Positions 1 through 6,303 of a stretch of 31,237 nucleotides of DNA are shown in pieces. The translations under genes and the position numbers were made by a program. The notes under the pieces were generated by a model. The model saw only the letters and a program-made list of their open reading frames with translations, was not told the DNA's origin and searched no databases. Position 1 is the first letter of the stretch. Each line of letters begins with the position of its first letter. This stretch comes from Helicobacteraceae bacterium (GTDB lineage Bacteria; Campylobacterota; Campylobacteria; Campylobacterales; Sulfurimonadaceae), in the NCBI GenBank assembly GCA_015488855.1, contig WFMY01000100.1:1-31237 (forward strand). Reading direction: 5' to 3'.

Positions 1-782
1 CCCTCAGTTGTAACTCTCGCTTTTACATTTCCTTTCTCTATCTCTGCGTATCCTTCTTGGTAGTTATTAAGAAGTTCTTGGAGTTTTGCTGCTGTGTTGT
101 TCGCTGCTTGTTTAACTACATCGAAGTCACCTTGGTACTCTGTCTCTATTCTTGCACTAAACTCTCCATTTTGGAGGGCATTTAGTCCGTAAACTGTATC
201 TGCAAAAGCTTTATCAAATGTTTCAATAGTTGTATTTAAACCATTAGTTAATTTTAGAAAGTCATTTTCATATTTATTTGTTTGGATTCTAACTTTCGTT
301 TCTCCCCTTGCAACCGTAGCTGATAAAATATTTGAATCTTCTATAAGGTTGGATAGGTTTTCACTTAAGTTATTGACTCCATCTTTTAAGATAGCAAAAT
401 CACCACTCATATGCTCACTTACTTCAGCATTAAACTCTCCGTGTCCTAAGTCACTTATTGCTGCACCAACTATTCTTATGTTTCCAACAGTTAAGTCCAT
501 GCTAGAGTTTATGCCATCTGTAATGTCTGAAAAAGTACCATTGTATTTTGTAGTGTCAATACGAACATCGAGTTTTCCCTCTTGAGATGCTTTATGCATC
601 ATCTTAGAATCATCATAAAGACTACTAAGTTGAGTACAAAGTTTATTGTAAACATCAGAGAGTTTAGAGCTCTTTGTCTTTAACATACAGTTGAAATCAC
701 CATTTACCAATGCTTGTAGCGCATCTACCATAACTGCAATATCTTTTTCACTACTACTTTTTTTTTCTTTTATTTTTGCCAT
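1..782 (-). CDS. Soluble poly-HAMP chemoreceptor (MCP-like), 3' part cut by window edge
   Basis: The reading frame opens at ATG 782 behind an AAGGA ribosome site and stays open for 260 codons to the left edge, so the C-terminus is missing. There is no signal peptide or membrane segment; the N-terminus is Lys-rich and soluble. The protein is built from repeats of about 45 residues, each with a short Gly-acidic-hydrophobic turn (near residues 28-30, 68-71, 114-117, 159-162, 205-208, 250-252) followed by an amphipathic stretch with Asp-Phe and Gly-Leu/Val-Asn positions. This is the pattern of tandem (poly-)HAMP modules, which relay signals in chemoreceptors and hybrid kinases. The gene starts 13 bp after the PAS-CZB gene and closes the visible part of a chemosensory operon. 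I infer a cytoplasmic methyl-accepting receptor; the signalling hairpin that would prove it lies outside the window. A poly-HAMP histidine kinase is the alternative. Confidence 0.75.
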   Translation of the reverse strand, partial: MAKIKEKKSSSEKDIAVMVDALQALVNGDFNCMLKTKSSKLSDVYNKLCTQLSSLYDDSKMMHKASQEGKLDVRIDTTKYNGTFSDITDGINSSMDLTVGNIRIVGAAISDLGHGEFNAEVSEHMSGDFAILKDGVNNLSENLSNLIEDSNILSATVARGETKVRIQTNKYENDFLKLTNGLNTTIETFDKAFADTVYGLNALQNGEFSARIETEYQGDFDVVKQAANNTAAKLQELLNNYQEGYAEIEKGNVKARVTTE

Positions 783-795
783 ATTTTTTCCTTTT

Positions 796-1635
796 TTATT
801 TTGTAATATCTATAACTTTTTGTAAACTCTCATATATTTTGAGTTCATCCTCTTTTGCTTGAGCCAAAATGGAAGTTTGTCCATTTGCATATAATTGCAT
901 ACTGTTGTGAAAAACACTATGAGAACTCACAAAATCTCTCCACTCCCTTGAGTGTGACATAGATGTTCCTGAGAGAGATTCTATCCATTTTCCAACTTTA
1001 CAACAACACGGTTTTGTCACTTCAAAGTTTTTTTCACCACGCTTTACTCTCTCTTGAATATTTATACTCAAAATAAGATGATCAACTTTAGCATGTGTTA
1101 AATCTATGTTTAAAGCATCTACATTTGTAACCTGCTTGTTTTCGCTAATACGGTTTAGAAACTCTCGATAGTTTAACTTCCTCTCATCTAAAAAATCCAT
1201 AAAAAACTGATAAGACTCTTTAACACTATGTCTTCTCTCATAATCCACTAAAGTCCCATATAAAGAACTAAGCACCTCTTTTTGAGAATCTTCAATGCGT
1301 CGTCTATAAGAGATTATATGTGACATAGTCCCATTCACCATAACGGGAGCTACAAAAGCTCGTACCCAATAAAATCCACCACCATTTACTTTGTTCTTTA
1401 CAAATGCACTTACTGACTTTCCATCAAGAAGAGCATCCCATAAAACTTTAAAAATAACCTTTGGCATATCTGGATGTCTTACAATATTGTGAGGTTTTCC
1501 AAGTATCTCCTCTCTTGTATATCCAGCAGTCTGACAAAATATATCATTTACATAAGTTATCTTACCCTTTACATCAGTCATGCTTACTAAAACATCACCC
1601 TCTATAACTTCAACTTCTTTTTCTAAAGTATTCAC
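796..1635 (-). CDS. Aer-type PAS domain protein with C-terminal CZB zinc-binding domain
   Basis: The 279-residue soluble protein starts at GTG 1635, preceded by GGAGG at about 9 bp and only 2 bp after the cheA stop. Residues about 15-115 form a PAS fold of the Aer/CetB kind: an Arg-His-Pro-Asp-Met-Pro motif near 53-58 and the Phe-Tyr-Trp-Val-Arg-Ala stretch near 88-93, a region where Aer-like proteins bind FAD. After a helical linker, residues about 180-250 match the chemoreceptor zinc-binding (CZB) pattern: His186, the Cys-Lys-Val-Gly-Lys-Trp core at 212-217, and His239 and His243. There is no MCP signalling domain, so it must act through a partner, most simply the poly-HAMP receptor encoded next. 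This resembles the split CetA/CetB energy-taxis receptor of Campylobacter. Redox or zinc/oxidant sensing is inferred; FAD and zinc binding are untested. Confidence 0.85.
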   Translation of the reverse strand: MNTLEKEVEVIEGDVLVSMTDVKGKITYVNDIFCQTAGYTREEILGKPHNIVRHPDMPKVIFKVLWDALLDGKSVSAFVKNKVNGGGFYWVRAFVAPVMVNGTMSHIISYRRRIEDSQKEVLSSLYGTLVDYERRHSVKESYQFFMDFLDERKLNYREFLNRISENKQVTNVDALNIDLTHAKVDHLILSINIQERVKRGEKNFEVTKPCCCKVGKWIESLSGTSMSHSREWRDFVSSHSVFHNSMQLYANGQTSILAQAKEDELKIYESLQKVIDITK

Positions 1636-1637
1636 TC

Positions 1638-3707
1638 TTAGGTACCTCCATGTGAGTTTATCTCTCTCAGTTTATGCTCTATAAGTTTTGGAATATCAAA
1701 TATAAGAGCTACTTCACCGCTTCCAAGTATAGTGCCACCGCTAATTCCTACAACATTATTAAAGACCTCTCCAAGAGGTTTGATAACCGTCTGAAACTCG
1801 CCAAAGAGTTCATCTACCATCATCCCTACCTTATACTCTCCATAACGAACCACTACGATATTTTCTCTTTGGCTTTGTGTCTCTTGCTCATCAAGATAAC
1901 TACGAACATCTAAAAGAGGAAGCATGGAATCACGAAGATTTATAAACTCATTTCCATCCATCTCTTTTTTGTAGTGTGCATCAAGTTCTATACACTCTTG
2001 AATCATCTCTAAAGGGATGATATACTTCGTATTTCCTGACTGGATTAGAAAACCATCTATAATGGCAAGTGTAAGTGGAAGGCGTATAGTAAAGAGACTT
2101 CCTTCGTTTGGTTTAGAGTCTATCTCTACCGTTCCACGAAGTGCTTCTATATTTCTCTTGACAACATCCATCCCAACACCACGACCCGAGATGTCTGATA
2201 CTTTTTCAGCGGTAGAGAGTCCTGCTGCAAAAATAAGGTTGTAAATCTCTTTGTCACTAAGATTATTATTCTCTTCTACAAGACCATTTGTTATCGCTTT
2301 TGCTAAAATCTTGTCTCTTGGGAGACCTCGTCCATCATCACTTATCTCTATGACTATGGTACCTGCATCAGGATAAGTTTTAAGCGACACATGCCCTTTA
2401 GGACTTTTTCCAACTGCTTTTCTCTCCTGCGGTGTTTCTATTCCATGGTCTATAGAGTTTCTAAGCATGTGCATAAGTGGGTCAGAAATCTTCTCAACCA
2501 CCATCTTATCAAGTTCAGTTTCACCACCAACTATCTCAAAGTCTATCTCTTTGTCTACTTTTTTAGCTACATCATTAACGATTCGCTTAAACTTGTTGAA
2601 ACTATCACCAACCTGAACCATACGAATGTTCATAATGCCTGTTCGTATCTCTTCTAACATATCGCTGAGTATAGTTGCTGATTCACTCAACTCATTATCA
2701 TCAAGGACATCAGCTCTTTGAGTTACTTTTGCGTTGGCTATTACCATCTCTGAGATTTGGTTTATAAGCTGATCTATTTTGCTTGAGTCAACACGCAAAG
2801 AGAAACTTTTCTTTGTCTCTTTCTTTGCCTCTTTCTTTGTCTCTTTTTTTGTCTCTTTCACCTCTGTTTTTTCAAGCTCTTTTTCTTTTACACCTGCGCT
2901 TCTTACCCTCGAAGCATTATCAAAGCCAGCAAACACAAGCTCCTCTCTGAGTCCCTCTTCGCTGTCACATAGAGCTTGTAGCATATCCATATCGGTTGCC
3001 TCAAATATCTCAAGTACAACATCATCCATAACAAACTCAAAAATTTCTTCTATCTCAGCATAGGCGGCATCACTCAAAAAAAGTATCTCATACCCTATAT
3101 AAGCTTCCGTAGGGTTTATATCTTTAAGTGCAGGAATATTTGTATCTATACATAAAAGTTTTTTTACCTCTCCAAGTATATTGAAAAAGTTTAATATGTT
3201 TATGATATCCATACCACTTGCAAAAAAATGTGGCTTGAGTCTTAAAGAGATATGCCAAGTTTTTTCACCACCCTCTTGCTCTTGTAAAATCTCTGCATCT
3301 ATCTTTAAGAGATTCTTTTTAGCATCTGGGAGCATCGACTTAAGTATGGCTAAAAGATTGTCATTTTTAGCTTGTACCTGAGCATCAAGTGCTTCACCAT
3401 CCACTGCTAAATCAACAAGGGTTTGTGCATGATCTTTAGACTGTAAAAAAGTCTCTATCATCTCCTCGTTTAACTCAACTTTACCATCTCTTACATCACT
3501 CAGAAGATTTTCAGCAACATGAGCAAAACCCACAACATCATCAAAGCCAAACATACCAGCAGTACCTTTGATGGTATGCATCGCACGAAACAGTGCACCT
3601 ACACTCTCATCATCTACACCATCTTCTTGCATACTTATAAGAGCATTTTCCATAAATGTCAGCTGTTCATCAACATCTTCTACAAAAAGTTCTAGTTCTT
3701 CATTCAT
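1638..3707 (-). CDS. cheA: CheA-type chemotaxis histidine kinase, no receiver domain
   Basis: The kinase autophosphorylates on a His in its Hpt domain and passes phosphate to a CheY. Order: Hpt at about 1-110 with the phospho-acceptor in His-Thr-Ile-Lys-Gly (His44); a divergent middle region; a Lys/Glu/Thr-rich linker near 280-300 encoded by a 12-bp repeat; dimerisation at about 301-365; the ATPase with N-box around Leu-Arg-Asn-Ser-Ile-Asp-His-Gly (415-422), Asp-Asp-Gly-Arg-Gly and Gly-Arg-Gly-Val-Gly-Met; and a CheW-like regulatory domain from about 545 to the end. I choose ATG 3707 (689 aa) over GTG 3710 because AGGAG sits 6 bp upstream of the ATG. It overlaps the STAS gene by 8 bp. It ends without a receiver, unlike the CheA-receiver fusion at 22538-24946, so the separate CheY upstream is its likely partner. 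Confidence 0.95.
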   Translation of the reverse strand: MNEELELFVEDVDEQLTFMENALISMQEDGVDDESVGALFRAMHTIKGTAGMFGFDDVVGFAHVAENLLSDVRDGKVELNEEMIETFLQSKDHAQTLVDLAVDGEALDAQVQAKNDNLLAILKSMLPDAKKNLLKIDAEILQEQEGGEKTWHISLRLKPHFFASGMDIINILNFFNILGEVKKLLCIDTNIPALKDINPTEAYIGYEILFLSDAAYAEIEEIFEFVMDDVVLEIFEATDMDMLQALCDSEEGLREELVFAGFDNASRVRSAGVKEKELEKTEVKETKKETKKEAKKETKKSFSLRVDSSKIDQLINQISEMVIANAKVTQRADVLDDNELSESATILSDMLEEIRTGIMNIRMVQVGDSFNKFKRIVNDVAKKVDKEIDFEIVGGETELDKMVVEKISDPLMHMLRNSIDHGIETPQERKAVGKSPKGHVSLKTYPDAGTIVIEISDDGRGLPRDKILAKAITNGLVEENNNLSDKEIYNLIFAAGLSTAEKVSDISGRGVGMDVVKRNIEALRGTVEIDSKPNEGSLFTIRLPLTLAIIDGFLIQSGNTKYIIPLEMIQECIELDAHYKKEMDGNEFINLRDSMLPLLDVRSYLDEQETQSQRENIVVVRYGEYKVGMMVDELFGEFQTVIKPLGEVFNNVVGISGGTILGSGEVALIFDIPKLIEHKLREINSHGGT
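2812..2859. repeat. Four imperfect 12-bp tandem repeats inside cheA linker
   Basis: Plus-strand units of the form TTTGTCTCTTTC occur four times with single-base changes. On the coding strand they give repeated Glu/Ala-Thr-Lys-Lys tetrapeptides in the hydrophilic linker before the CheA dimerisation domain. The unit length is a multiple of three, so slippage would change linker length without breaking the frame. Confidence 0.8.
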
Positions 3708-3966
3708 CACTAGCTCCTAGTAAGGCTTGACATCCAGACTCTTTAAATATTTTTCTTACTTCACTATTTGTACCTATCATTTGAAAAGCTTTAGAAGATT
3801 CTTCGCAACTTTTTTTTGCACTTAGTAAAAGCTGAATAACACTCATATCTATCCTGTTCAGATTGCTAACATCAACACTAACATCACCTTTGTCAAACTC
3901 AGCCAACAACTCTTCGTAAAAAGCTTCTACTTCATAAATCGTAAGCTCATCTTTATCTATTTTCAT
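3700..3966 (-). CDS. STAS domain protein (anti-sigma-factor-antagonist-like)
   Basis: The 88-residue protein reads as a single STAS domain: an N-terminal strand and helix, then Val-Asp-Val-Ser-Asn-Leu-Asn-Arg-Ile-Asp (31-40) leading into a Leu-rich helix, as in SpoIIAA/RsbV and in STAS proteins of chemosensory clusters. The residue after conserved Asp40 is Met, then Ser42, so the classical phospho-acceptor may be shifted or lost. The frame is open upstream to 3999, but ATG 3966 follows TTGGAGTAAG, a strong ribosome site, and leaves a 10-bp gap after the cheY stop, so I use it. It sits between cheY and cheA, a spot where a CheW or similar coupling protein might be expected. What it binds cannot be told from sequence. 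Confidence 0.8.
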   Translation of the reverse strand: MKIDKDELTIYEVEAFYEELLAEFDKGDVSVDVSNLNRIDMSVIQLLLSAKKSCEESSKAFQMIGTNSEVRKIFKESGCQALLGASDE

Positions 3967-3976
3967 CTTACTCCAA

Positions 3977-4339
3977 TTAAGCGAGAAGTTTTTTAACAAC
4001 CATAAAAAACTTCTTTTTGTTAAACGGCTTAAGCATCCAAGCTTTTACACCTAGTGCTTGCCCTTTTGCTTTTAGGTCAGGATTTGACTCTGTTGTGAGC
4101 ATAATGATAGGTATATATTTATAAGCATCATTTTGTTTGATGCTCTCTACCATCTCCAATCCACCCATAATAGGCATATTTACATCTGAAAAGATTAGGT
4201 CAATCTTCTCTTTTGCTAAAATATCTAAACCTTCTTGTCCGTTTTCTGCAACTATCGGTTCATGTCCAGCTTCTGTTGCAGCACCAGCTGCAACAGAACG
4301 GATAAGACTAGAATCATCTACAATCAGTATTTTTCCCAT
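3977..4339 (-). CDS. CheY-like single-domain response regulator
   Basis: A stand-alone 120-residue receiver domain. The acidic pair Asp8/Asp9, phospho-acceptor Asp52 (Phe-Ser-Asp-Val-Asn-Met-Pro), Thr82/83 and Lys104 before Pro-Phe are all in place, so it should accept phosphate from a CheA. There is no output domain. The start ATG 4339 has GGAGGAAAT directly upstream. It is the first gene of the operon that runs through STAS, CheA, PAS-CZB and the poly-HAMP receptor, and it is the natural target of the receiver-less CheA. Whether its output is the flagellar motor or another process is open, because the window also has a complete CheV-CheAY-CheW set. Confidence 0.92.
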   Translation of the reverse strand: MGKILIVDDSSLIRSVAAGAATEAGHEPIVAENGQEGLDILAKEKIDLIFSDVNMPIMGGLEMVESIKQNDAYKYIPIIMLTTESNPDLKAKGQALGVKAWMLKPFNKKKFFMVVKKLLA

Positions 4340-4360
4340 ATTTCCTCCACAAAAAATAAT

Positions 4361-4380
4361 ATTACTTAATTATATCTTTA
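4361..4380 (-). promoter_or_regulatory. Probable sigma70-type -10 box for the cheY/STAS/cheA operon
   Basis: On the minus strand a perfect TATAAT (4374-4369) lies about 30 bp ahead of the cheY start, preceded by AT-rich sequence rather than a clear -35, as is common in Campylobacterota vegetative promoters. No sigma54 or sigma28 consensus was found here. Transcription would start near 4362, giving a leader of about 20 bases. Confidence 0.5.
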
Positions 4381-4422
4381 TCAAATTTAATATAAACTTA
4401 AAGGGGGAGGAATTTGCCTACT

Positions 4423-4735
4423 TCACATCAGAGGTATGGGCATGAGAATATTGAGAGACTTTAGAGTTAACCTATAGATTTTCAACTGTTCTAAAAACGC
4501 TATGATATCTTCATCGTTCATATCAACAAAATCACCTATTAGATTTGTTGGCATCCCATTTCTATATGCATTTATAATAAGTCTTTTTTTTCTTCCTCTT
4601 TTCCTTTTTCAAAACCTTCATTATTTAGCACTTGCATCTCTATTATGACTGTAGTATTATTTTTACATCTACAAAGGTATCTTTCATACCTTTTAATAAA
4701 AGATTTTATCAAAAAGCATTAGCAGAGGAATCGTA
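4423..4735 (-). pseudogene. Decayed Rpn-family (PD-(D/E)XK nuclease/transposase-like) remnant
   Basis: Read on the minus strand, pieces of one protein appear in different frames. First Leu-Leu-Lys-Gly-Met-Lys-Asp-Thr-Phe-Val-Asp-Val-Lys (about 4705-4660), then after a frame change Asn-Asn-Thr-Thr-Val-Ile-Ile-Glu-Met-Gln-Val-Leu-Asn-Asn-Glu-Gly-Phe-Glu-Lys (about 4660-4606). Another shift in an A-run near 4585 leads to a tail with Asn-Ala-Tyr-Arg-Asn-Gly-Met and Asp-Glu-Asp-Ile-Ile, ending at TGA 4425-4423. The first two pieces match the conserved nuclease core (Asp...Glu-Met-Gln) of Rpn/PDDEXK transposase proteins and the third their C-terminal end. The middle is missing, so the copy has both an internal deletion and frameshifts. 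This remnant fills most of the 410-bp gap between cheY and the J-domain gene. Confidence 0.7.
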
Positions 4736-4765
4736 ACAATGGAATAACAATTGCTTTTTACCTGT

Positions 4766-5542
4766 ATGCAGATATTATTTGGTGTTCATGAAACTATTGT
4801 TAAAATAAACTCTAAATCTATGAATATAGAATATATTCAACATTACATCAGTGCCCATTTCAATTCTCGAACGATAGTTGAAAATAGCATAAACATTCCT
4901 GCTTCTAAAGCAAATCTCTATCATCGTACATTTTTACTCAAATGGCTTTACTCTCTTTACAGTAAAAAAAACAAACCCCTACCAGAACTCAAAGAGTCTC
5001 TACTTCAACGCTATCATAAAGCTATTAAAATAGTATTACCTCAAAAAATTATTCATTTAATGAGATATAAAATTATAGATAACGAAACAGTTCATCTAAC
5101 AATCACGCCACAAAACTCTCAAATAGCTTTAAAACTAAAAACTTTTTTACAAGTTAGGATGACAAGCCTACCAACATATTTAGAACTAAAACTAGAGACT
5201 CCATATGAAAAAGAGAGACTTCAAAAGTTTTTAAATTCATATAAGATTATAAATGTGCCACATAAACATATCTACAATAAACAAGAAATGAATGATTTTT
5301 TTTATACGCCCAAAGAAGAAAAGCAAGAGATAAAAATAATCTCTCCACTGAGTAGTGCATATATGGTTTTACAAATGCATCCTACTGATGATATAAAAAG
5401 TATAAAAAAACAGTATAAATACTTAGCAAAAGAGTTACATCCAGATAGAGTTGCAAGTGAGAACAAAGAGCTTATAATACTCCATACTAAAAGATTTCAA
5501 GAACTTTTAGAATGTTACGAAATTATTTTACACTCTGCTTAA
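4766..5542 (+). CDS. Protein with C-terminal DnaJ (J) domain
   Basis: The last 65 or so residues form a J domain: a helix starting at Tyr-Met-Val-Leu, a Lys-rich helix II, and the diagnostic His-Pro-Asp at 225-227 followed by Arg-Val, then helix III. J domains stimulate the ATPase of DnaK. The N-terminal 190 residues are Lys/Ile-rich and I do not recognise them; there is no Gly/Phe region or zinc finger, so it is not DnaJ itself but a specialised co-chaperone (type III). Start choice is uncertain: TTG 4751 is possible, but ATG 4766 is the first ATG in the frame; neither has a clear ribosome site. The upstream region is the decayed Rpn remnant on the other strand, so the promoter may have been shaped by that insertion. 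Confidence 0.8.
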   Translation: MQILFGVHETIVKINSKSMNIEYIQHYISAHFNSRTIVENSINIPASKANLYHRTFLLKWLYSLYSKKNKPLPELKESLLQRYHKAIKIVLPQKIIHLMRYKIIDNETVHLTITPQNSQIALKLKTFLQVRMTSLPTYLELKLETPYEKERLQKFLNSYKIINVPHKHIYNKQEMNDFFYTPKEEKQEIKIISPLSSAYMVLQMHPTDDIKSIKKQYKYLAKELHPDRVASENKELIILHTKRFQELLECYEIILHSA

Positions 5543-5619
5543 ATCATTTGAGCACTCCATATCCTTATCTGATTCACCAAAAAATAAGTGCAGTGGCAAT
5601 CATAGAAAAGGAAAAGTAG

Positions 5620-5964
5620 ATGAGTAGAGGAAAAAAACTAGATATATTTATAGGCACGGACTTAAGTGATTCATGGGTGCAAGTGAGTTCACTAAGAAAA
5701 ACGAAGATTTTAGATGAAGATTTGGAACCATCAAAGCATCAACTTTTTTTCTCTAAAGAAAAAAGAAAAGGCAAAACTGTTACCCTCGTAGGTGAATTTA
5801 TGATCTCTAAAGAGCGTGCTTCAACACTACTAAAGTCACTCAAGAAAAAACTTGGTTGTGGTGGTACATATAAAAATAATTTCATGGAGTTTCAGGGCGA
5901 GCTCAAAGAAAAGCTACGACCTCTTTTAATAGAGCAAGGTTTTAAGTTTAAATCAAAACATTAA
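5620..5964 (+). CDS. yciH: SUI1/eIF1-like translation factor (YciH family)
   Basis: The 114-residue basic protein has the eIF1/SUI1 fold signature in its second half: Lys-Gly-Lys-Thr-Val-Thr-Leu-Val (about 50-57), Leu-Leu-Lys-Ser-Leu-Lys-Lys-Lys-Leu-Gly (about 70-79), Gly-Gly-Thr-Tyr-Lys (about 81-85), the Glu-Phe-Gln-Gly-Glu strand and a C-terminal Leu-x-x-Gln-Gly-Phe-Lys helix-strand. Bacterial members such as E. coli YciH bind the small ribosomal subunit and influence start-codon fidelity. The start ATG follows AAGGAAAAG. Its stop codon overlaps that of the convergent thioredoxin-like gene, so there is no room for a separate terminator. Confidence 0.87.
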   Translation: MSRGKKLDIFIGTDLSDSWVQVSSLRKTKILDEDLEPSKHQLFFSKEKRKGKTVTLVGEFMISKERASTLLKSLKKKLGCGGTYKNNFMEFQGELKEKLRPLLIEQGFKFKSKH

Positions 5965-6287
5965 CCTTGATTAAGAATCTCTTCTATATCTTGCGATAGC
6001 ATGACACCCTCTTTGTGAAGCAGGGTTGTTGTAGCGTCTTTCATGATAACCATAGTTGGAACTTGAACAACACTAAATCTGCTAGCTGTATATTCACACT
6101 CACTACAATCAACCGCTAGCACTGAAACATTTTCATTTTCATCATCCACATCTTCAAGTTCCATGTCTAAAGCCATACAGGCATCACACATTTGGGTATA
6201 AAACTTAAGTATCACTATCTGCCCCTTGTGGAACTCTTCTTCTAAAATTTGCTGAAAATCTGTATCATCTACTTCTAAATATGCCAT
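5961..6287 (-). CDS. Thioredoxin-fold protein with Cys-Asp-Ala-Cys motif
   Basis: A 108-residue cytoplasmic protein without signal peptide. It keeps the thioredoxin layout: a strand Ile-Val-Ile-Leu-Lys-Phe-Tyr, the redox motif Cys34-Asp-Ala-Cys37 at the head of a long helix, a strand Val-Ser-Val-Leu-Ala-Val-Asp, and the cis-proline Val-Pro77-Thr. The active site differs from the usual Trp-Cys-Gly-Pro-Cys, with Met in place of Trp. A second Cys-x-x-Cys (Cys61, Cys64) follows the central strand. It is likely a dithiol oxidoreductase of unknown substrate. It overlaps at the stop with the SUI1-like gene and lies 16 bp downstream of the diguanylate cyclase gene, so it may be cotranscribed with that. 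Confidence 0.8.
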   Translation of the reverse strand: MAYLEVDDTDFQQILEEEFHKGQIVILKFYTQMCDACMALDMELEDVDDENENVSVLAVDCSECEYTASRFSVVQVPTMVIMKDATTTLLHKEGVMLSQDIEEILNQG

Positions 6288-6303
6288 TTACTACCTTTAT
6301 TTA

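Noticed and set aside
2812..2859. CRISPR-like or mobile repeat.
   Set aside because: The repeat is a contiguous coding tandem repeat within the cheA linker without spacers.
4369..4386. Possible FNR-type box upstream of cheY on the minus strand (TTGAT-N4-ATATA).
   Set aside because: Only 7 of 10 positions match and it overlaps the -10 box; in such AT-rich sequence this is expected by chance.
4673..4693. Intrinsic terminator at the AAAGGTAT inverted repeat.
   Set aside because: The stem is AT-rich and short and is not followed by a clean T tract in the plus direction; it also corresponds to coding sequence of the Rpn remnant.
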